64,000 nucleotides of DNA from Mariniflexile jejuense. GTDB lineage: Bacteria > Bacteroidota > Bacteroidia > Flavobacteriales > Flavobacteriaceae. The translations under genes were made by a program, and so were the position numbers. Position 1 is the first letter of the stretch. Each line of letters begins with the position of its first letter. Positions 59,368 through 64,000 of the stretch are shown here, piece after piece. The stretch is from positions 434,001-498,000 of the forward strand of contig NZ_JBHTJI010000042.1 in assembly GCF_042675665.1 (NCBI RefSeq), read 5' to 3'. The notes beneath the pieces were generated by a model, which had not been told where the DNA came from, made no database searches, and worked only from the letters and a program-made list of their open reading frames with translations.

Positions 59368-60018
59368 TTATTTTCTTTTAGATTCTACCCAAGTTTTTAT
59401 AGTTCCTGTACCACCAATCATCGATTTTGGTACTTCAACTACAACCGATAATACGTTAGTTCCTGCAAACGTATCTGCACCTGGGCTATTAAAACTGCTT
59501 GCCGTACCTCCTATAATGGCAGAATATTGTGCAAAATCAAAAAAGAATGGATCATCACGCGGTCCAGCAAAAAAGCTCATTCCGTTTCTTGTGCTTGTAA
59601 TAGCGTTCGTTCCGTAAGGTGTAATATCTACAACACCACCTACGTTTGTAGTATACATTATAGAACTATTCAAGCCTGCTTGTGCAGGAGCAATTGGCCC
59701 GAAAAAATACATTTTACCATTTCTTGGAATAGCTTGAATTACTAAATCTTCCACATTATCACCTGTGTTGTCAATATTAAATTCAATTAATACATCTTCT
59801 TCAAACATAGCACTAGCTGTTGCGGTAGGGCTTAATAAACCTTGAACGTTAGCTACAAATACTAAATTACTTGTGTTTTGCCCTTGGAAGGCATAAAAAT
59901 CGGTAATATCACTTGTACCACCTTTTACTGCTGGCGCATCTATATGATCGGCCGCAATTACGAAGAAACTAGCTACTGCTAAAACTCCAATTCCTAAAAC
60001 TACTTTTAAATTTTTCAT
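59368..60018 (-). CDS. DUF4331 family exported protein
   Basis: A 216-residue protein with a signal peptide (GIGVLAVASFFVIAADHIDAP). ADHIDAPAVKGGTSDITDFYAFQGQNTSNLVFVANVQGL is the classical DUF4331 start, and GPRDDPFFFDFAQYSAIIGG near residues 152-171 is its centre. ETH-like acidic and His residues (DHIDAP, SDITD) could bind metal. The family has no proven function. First gene of the four-gene unit to 55166, 26 bp before the second DUF4331-like gene. Confidence 0.85.
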   Translation of the reverse strand: MKNLKVVLGIGVLAVASFFVIAADHIDAPAVKGGTSDITDFYAFQGQNTSNLVFVANVQGLLSPTATASAMFEEDVLIEFNIDNTGDNVEDLVIQAIPRNGKMYFFGPIAPAQAGLNSSIMYTTNVGGVVDITPYGTNAITSTRNGMSFFAGPRDDPFFFDFAQYSAIIGGTASSFNSPGADTFAGTNVLSVVVEVPKSMIGGTGTIKTWVESKRK

Positions 60019-60107
60019 GTTTTTGAGATTTTATTATTAGTTATTTATTTGACTCTCACACATACCTACGGAAAAACTTAAAGTGCGGTTTTGTTAAAAT
60101 TTTGTTA

Positions 60108-61343
60108 ATGAAAATATTTGCTAATAATAATCCTAAAACATTACTTTTGCATCATATAAATAATGGCGCTATGAACCCATCAGCTAATGGCTGGATAAAA
60201 AAATTGCTAAAAGAACTAGCAAAAAACAACTCTTATCTAAATGTTGAAAGCGAAACCTTTTATAACGCTTTAAGAGATTGTGGTTTTATTTATGGAAGTA
60301 ATTTTGATATTGTTTGTAACGTAGTTCAAAACAGAGATTTTACCGACGAGGAACTTTCTAAAACCAATTTATGTTTAGCACTACTATACACCCACAAAAA
60401 CAGTAATACCGAAACACCATTCATTGAAAGCGTTATTAATTTTTACACCGAAATAAACGAACTTAAAACCTCGTTTTTTGATGATTTTTTAGGCGGAAAA
60501 AAATCGTATGAACAACTTGAAAAAATAATTCATAAACGTATTCAAATTGATGATAACTTCTTAACAAAAAACTTCAACTATTTTATAATTAATGCCTTGT
60601 TGTATATAGATGTTTTAGCTTTTGAAGAATATTTGAAGCAAAAAACCATATCTATAGATTATATTAAGAATTTAGAATCATCTATCGAAACCATTACATT
60701 AAACGTATTAAACTCCAAAGCATCAAAAAACCAGTATGATGAAAGTTTAATAAAGCTTTTTGAATCATCGTTGCGCTACCACGATAATACACCTATAACC
60801 TATATAGAAGCAATAAAAAATGTAAAAACAACTTTAGAAAAATTTTATATTCTAGATTTAGCTTGCATGGCAACGTGGAGTGATAAAACTATAGATAAGA
60901 AAGAAGAACAATTTTTAATTAAATTAAGTACCGACTTACAAATAGATGCTATACATATAAAGCAATCTATAAAAACTGTAAACACGTTTTATAACTCACA
61001 TAAAAATGAAATTGCGCTATTAAGTTCTAACAACATTGCTAAAAGTTTTTACAATAACTCTAGTAAAATGGTAAAAAAACTAATTACCAGAAATAGCAAA
61101 CGCCTATACCAAGAGTTGAGAGATAGCAAAGAACTTATGGTGTTACTTACCCAATCTACGCAACGCGATTTAACCCCAAAAGAACAAAAAAAGGTACAAG
61201 AACAGTTATTAGATATTTTTAAATCGATACCAAGTTTAGCTATATTTTTATTACCTGGTGGTGCAATATTATTGCCTCTGGTTGTAAAATTTATACCAAA
61301 ATTACTCCCATCTGCTTTTGATGAAAACAGAATTGAAGAATAA
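60108..61343 (+). CDS. LETM1-like domain protein
   Basis: A 411-residue protein (ATG 60108; a TTG two codons before is also open). A helical body contains a TerB-like stretch, LDLACMATWSDKTIDKKEEQFLIKLSTDLQID near residues 245-276. The C-terminus has SLAIFLLPGGAILLPLVVKFIPKLLPSAF near 378-406, the LETM1-type membrane-proximal motif. In mitochondria LETM1 takes part in cation/proton exchange; bacterial members are uncharacterised. It is 89 bp from the divergent DUF4331 gene. Confidence 0.75.
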   Translation: MKIFANNNPKTLLLHHINNGAMNPSANGWIKKLLKELAKNNSYLNVESETFYNALRDCGFIYGSNFDIVCNVVQNRDFTDEELSKTNLCLALLYTHKNSNTETPFIESVINFYTEINELKTSFFDDFLGGKKSYEQLEKIIHKRIQIDDNFLTKNFNYFIINALLYIDVLAFEEYLKQKTISIDYIKNLESSIETITLNVLNSKASKNQYDESLIKLFESSLRYHDNTPITYIEAIKNVKTTLEKFYILDLACMATWSDKTIDKKEEQFLIKLSTDLQIDAIHIKQSIKTVNTFYNSHKNEIALLSSNNIAKSFYNNSSKMVKKLITRNSKRLYQELRDSKELMVLLTQSTQRDLTPKEQKKVQEQLLDIFKSIPSLAIFLLPGGAILLPLVVKFIPKLLPSAFDENRIEE

Positions 61344-61414
61344 TAATTTATAGTCTCACTTTTTTCATTAAATTTACGAATACTTCATACTAACCAATAA
61401 ATCCAACTAACATT

Positions 61415-62413
61415 TTGAAGAAATCGTACTCTATTGAGGAAATAAACAGCATTTTAAATGGCGAACTTATAGGAACTACCACACAAAACATTGAAGGTCC
61501 TGAACAATTACAAAATGCAAAAAACAACCACATTTCATTTATTGGAAGTGTAAAATACGTAAAACATTGGGCAACTTCTAAAGCTTGTGCCGCTGTAATA
61601 AACGACAATTTAAAAATAGAACCAGGTGAAAATCGAGCACTAATAAAAGTAAAAAATGCTGACTTAGCGATGGCTAAAATATTAGAATTATTCAATCCGC
61701 CAGCACCAGAATTTAGTGTCGATATACATCCAACGGCAGTTATTCACGATACTGCAAAAATAGGTAATGGCTGTAAAATTGGGGCAAATTGCTATGTTGG
61801 TAAAAATGTTGAATTAGGCAATGGCGTTGTTCTATATCCAAATGTATGCGTGTTTGATGAAACTATAATAGGTGATAACACCGTTGTTTGGTCTGGAACT
61901 GTTATTCGCGAGCGTTGTATTATTGGTAGTAACTGTATTTTTCATACGAATGTAAGTATTGGTGCCGATGGCTTTGGGTACAGACCAAGTGATGATGGCC
62001 GTGGATTGGTAAAAATACCACAAATAGGTAACGTTATCATTGGGCATTATGTAGAAATTGGTGCCAATTCATGTGTAGACAGAGCCAAATTTAGCTCGAC
62101 TATTATTGGCGATGGCTGTAAAATTGACAACCTAGTTCAAATAGCGCATAACAGTATTATGGGACGTTCGTGCATTATGGCAGGACATAGCGGGCTTGCT
62201 GGTTCGGTAACTTTGGGCGATGGCGTTATTATTGGCGGAAGTGCTTCCATAAAAGACCATACTACCATACATTCTGGTGCTACTGTTGGTGCTGGTTCTG
62301 GTGTTGTTGGCGATGTTGAAGCTGGTAAAACCGTTTTAGGATATCCTGCACAAGACGCTAGAGATATGCTGAAACATTGGGTTGCCATGCGCCAGTTTAT
62401 GAAAAAACAGTAA
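61415..62413 (+). CDS. lpxD: LpxD-type UDP-3-O-acylglucosamine N-acyltransferase
   Basis: A 332-residue left-handed beta-helix enzyme. The N-terminal uridine-binding domain (YSIEEINSILNGELIG, LQNAKNNHISFIGSVKYVKH, residues 4-50) is followed by hexapeptide repeats from about 105 (IHPTAVIHDTAKIGNGCKIGANCYVG...). NVSIGADGFGYRP near 183-195 and QIAHNSIMGRSCIMAGHSGLAGSV near 241-264 contain the catalytic His. It adds the amide-linked acyl chain of lipid A. The reading frame opens with TTG (61415). Possibly a second LpxD-like copy in the genome, which cannot be judged here. Confidence 0.88.
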   Translation: MKKSYSIEEINSILNGELIGTTTQNIEGPEQLQNAKNNHISFIGSVKYVKHWATSKACAAVINDNLKIEPGENRALIKVKNADLAMAKILELFNPPAPEFSVDIHPTAVIHDTAKIGNGCKIGANCYVGKNVELGNGVVLYPNVCVFDETIIGDNTVVWSGTVIRERCIIGSNCIFHTNVSIGADGFGYRPSDDGRGLVKIPQIGNVIIGHYVEIGANSCVDRAKFSSTIIGDGCKIDNLVQIAHNSIMGRSCIMAGHSGLAGSVTLGDGVIIGGSASIKDHTTIHSGATVGAGSGVVGDVEAGKTVLGYPAQDARDMLKHWVAMRQFMKKQ

Positions 62414-62455
62414 GCGCATTTTATACTTGTAATTTTATTAAATTTACACGAGTTT

Positions 62456-62622
62456 GCGTTAGGGATAGCAGTGAAAATCCTTTTTAAAAATGATAACACC
62501 TAACTATGATATTTGTTAATAATAAACAGATTGTTATGTGTTTCATGCAAAAAACAACGTTTTAAAAAGATTGCAACGAATAGCCCGACCCGACCCGATA
62601 GCTATCGGGACGGGTAACGCCC
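62456..62622. repeat. Dispersed structured element, copy 2
   Basis: GCGTTAGGGAT, then AGTGAAAATCCTTTTTAAAA, a variable part of about 70 bp, TTTTAAAAAGATTGCAACGAATAGCCCGACCC, a stem CCCGATAGCTATCGGG and GGGTAACGCC. Ends pair (GCGTTA/TAACGC), and the inner arms ATCCTTTTTAAAA and TTTTAAAAAGAT pair. It has the same order of conserved words as the element at 42281. It fills most of the gap between lpxD and the next gene. Confidence 0.65.
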
Positions 62623-62659
62623 AAATAATTATAATATTAAAAAAGAATAAAAATTACAC

Positions 62660-64000
62660 ATGATACGTAATATTGAAAACATAGAATTACAATTTTTAAC
62701 GGTTGAAGACTACACCGAACTAAAGGAAGTAATGATTGAAGCTTATGCAACAATGCCTGGATCTTACTGGAAAGAAAGCCAAATAAAAACATTGGTTGAA
62801 AAATTTCCTGAAGGTCAAGTTATTATTAAAGTAAATGGCCAATTGGCAGGTTGCGCATTATCCATCATTTTAGATTATAACCAGTTTGACGATCATCATA
62901 CTTACCAAGATATTACGGGTAATTTCACATTCAGCACACATAATAATAGAGGCGATGTTTTGTATGGTATTGACGTGTTTATAAAACAAGAATATCGTGG
63001 TTTACGCCTTGGCAGACGTTTGTACGATTACCGAAAAGAATTAACCGAAAAATTAAACCTTAGAGGTATTGCTTTTGGGGGTAGAATACCTAATTACCAT
63101 AAGTATGCTGAACAAATGAGTCCTAAAGAATATATAGACAGTGTTCGAAGAAAAGAAATTCATGACCCAGTTTTAAACTTTCAAATTTCTAATGATTTTC
63201 ATCCATCAAAAATATTAAAAGGCTATTTGGAAGGCGATAATGCATCGGGTGAATTTGCTGTTCTTTTAGAATGGGATAATATTTATTACGAAAAGAAAAC
63301 CAACAAAGCTATTAGCAACAAAAAAGTAATTAGGCTTGGTTTAATACAATGGCAAATGCGTTTGTATAAAGATATGGAAGAATTAATGCAACAAGCTGAA
63401 TTTTTTATCGATTCGGTGTCGGCATATCGATCAGACTTTGCCTTGTTTCCAGAGTTTTTTAATGCACCTTTAATGGCAGACCATAACCACATGAGCGAAA
63501 GTCAAGCTATTAGAGAGCTAGCAGCATACACGCCAACAATTGTAAAAAAGTTTTCGGAATTTGCTATTTCATACAACATCAATATCATTACAGGTAGTAT
63601 GCCCGAATTAAGAGGCGATTTACTGTACAATGTAGGCTATTTATGTAAGCGTGATGGCACAACCGAACGCTACGAAAAACTGCACGTAACACCCGATGAA
63701 GCTAAAGTTTGGGGTATGCAAGGTGGTAATGAATTGAAAACGTTTGATACAGACTGCGGAAAAATAGGTGTTTTAATTTGTTACGATTCGGAATTTCCAG
63801 AACTAAGCAGAATACTTGCTGATGAAGGCATGGACATATTATTTGTACCCTTTTTAACCGATACCCAAAACGGTTATTCCAGAGTACGCCATTGCGCCCA
63901 AGCACGTGCAATAGAAAACGAATGTTATGTAGCCATTGCTGGTAGCGTTGGTAACTTACCAAAAGTACATAATATGGACATCCAATTTGCACAATCTATG
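62660..64000 (+). CDS. GNAT acetyltransferase / carbon-nitrogen hydrolase fusion (3' end cut)
   Basis: The reading frame is open from ATG 62660 to the window edge (447 codons). The N-terminal 210 residues are a GNAT domain with VLYGIDVFIKQEYRGLRLGRRLYDYRKEL (acetyl-CoA loop, about residues 100-128). From about 215 a nitrilase-family domain follows: IRLGLIQWQMRL, DFALFPEFFN with catalytic Glu near 257, YEKLHVTPDE with Lys near 336, and IGVLICYDSEFPELSRIL with Cys near 369. Fusions of this type are common in Bacteroidota. It could acylate and hydrolyse amides in one chain; substrates unknown. Confidence 0.9.
   Translation, partial: MIRNIENIELQFLTVEDYTELKEVMIEAYATMPGSYWKESQIKTLVEKFPEGQVIIKVNGQLAGCALSIILDYNQFDDHHTYQDITGNFTFSTHNNRGDVLYGIDVFIKQEYRGLRLGRRLYDYRKELTEKLNLRGIAFGGRIPNYHKYAEQMSPKEYIDSVRRKEIHDPVLNFQISNDFHPSKILKGYLEGDNASGEFAVLLEWDNIYYEKKTNKAISNKKVIRLGLIQWQMRLYKDMEELMQQAEFFIDSVSAYRSDFALFPEFFNAPLMADHNHMSESQAIRELAAYTPTIVKKFSEFAISYNINIITGSMPELRGDLLYNVGYLCKRDGTTERYEKLHVTPDEAKVWGMQGGNELKTFDTDCGKIGVLICYDSEFPELSRILADEGMDILFVPFLTDTQNGYSRVRHCAQARAIENECYVAIAGSVGNLPKVHNMDIQFAQSM

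Noticed and set aside
62137..62499. 120-codon minus-strand frame over lpxD
   Set aside because: It is antisense to the hexapeptide repeats of lpxD, whose periodic codons keep other frames open.

Overview
The window is AT-rich chromosomal DNA from a member of the Bacteroidota, most likely a marine Flavobacteriaceae. The evidence is the recurrent TAnnTTTG promoter core, the tmRNA tag GENNYALAA, TonB-dependent receptors, Bacteroidota-type tetratricopeptide/outer-membrane gene pairs, and gene families such as NamZ/DUF1343, DUF1361, DUF2809, CIA30 and CreD with its winged-helix regulator. No rRNA or tRNA genes, insertion sequences or CRISPR arrays were seen.

Layout. 1-2590: end of a carbohydrate-use cluster (C-terminus of a beta-galactosidase-like glycoside hydrolase, amidohydrolase, GH43 hydrolase, CIA30 protein). 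2700-4470: a TPP riboswitch controlling a PnuT-type thiamine transporter and an overlapping acyl-CoA-dehydrogenase-fold protein. 4522-6381: an accessory island on the minus strand. It has a near-consensus promoter, a hairpin-rich leader of about 400 nt without a gene, an 81-residue unknown protein, a small XRE-type HTH protein and a retron-type reverse transcriptase. This is the most likely little-described system in the window. 6558-6769: two long inverted repeats. 6806-19030: housekeeping and envelope genes (LolC/E permease, NamZ muramidase, serine hydrolase, sterol-desaturase-family enzyme, methyltransferase, DUF1287 protein, outer-membrane barrel plus large TPR protein, FtsE).

19033-30002: a surface-polysaccharide cluster. 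It holds four glycosyltransferases, a QdtA/FdtA ketoisomerase, a DegT-family aminotransferase, a FemAB/GNAT-like protein, two flippases and two non-haem iron dioxygenases; together these suggest a glycan containing a 3-amino-3,6-dideoxyhexose. 30187-36185: typA, kdsA and several membrane proteins, leading into a winged-helix regulator/CreD module with two matching palindromic operators. 37764-41273: small membrane proteins and an M48 peptidase. 42429: tmRNA. 43308-45313: two rhodanese and two thioredoxin-fold proteins.

45440-52254: a complete trp operon (trpE-G-D-C-F-B-A). It has a promoter, a leader peptide with three consecutive Trp codons, a terminator and a plausible antiterminator pairing; trmL follows. 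52794-54967: EF-hand protein, VF530 protein and RhlE helicase. 55166-60018: a minus-strand four-gene unit of two DUF4331-type proteins, a TPR lipoprotein and a TonB-dependent receptor, which looks like a dedicated uptake or sensing system. 60108-64000: LETM1-like protein, LpxD-type acyltransferase and a GNAT/carbon-nitrogen hydrolase fusion cut by the window edge.

Several families of short dispersed repeats sit between genes: three 20-bp palindromes, two larger elements with the frame GCGTTAGGGAT...AACGCC, and a CT-rich insertion that forms the N-terminus of TrpF. Function calls rest on reading motifs by eye; no database search was possible.
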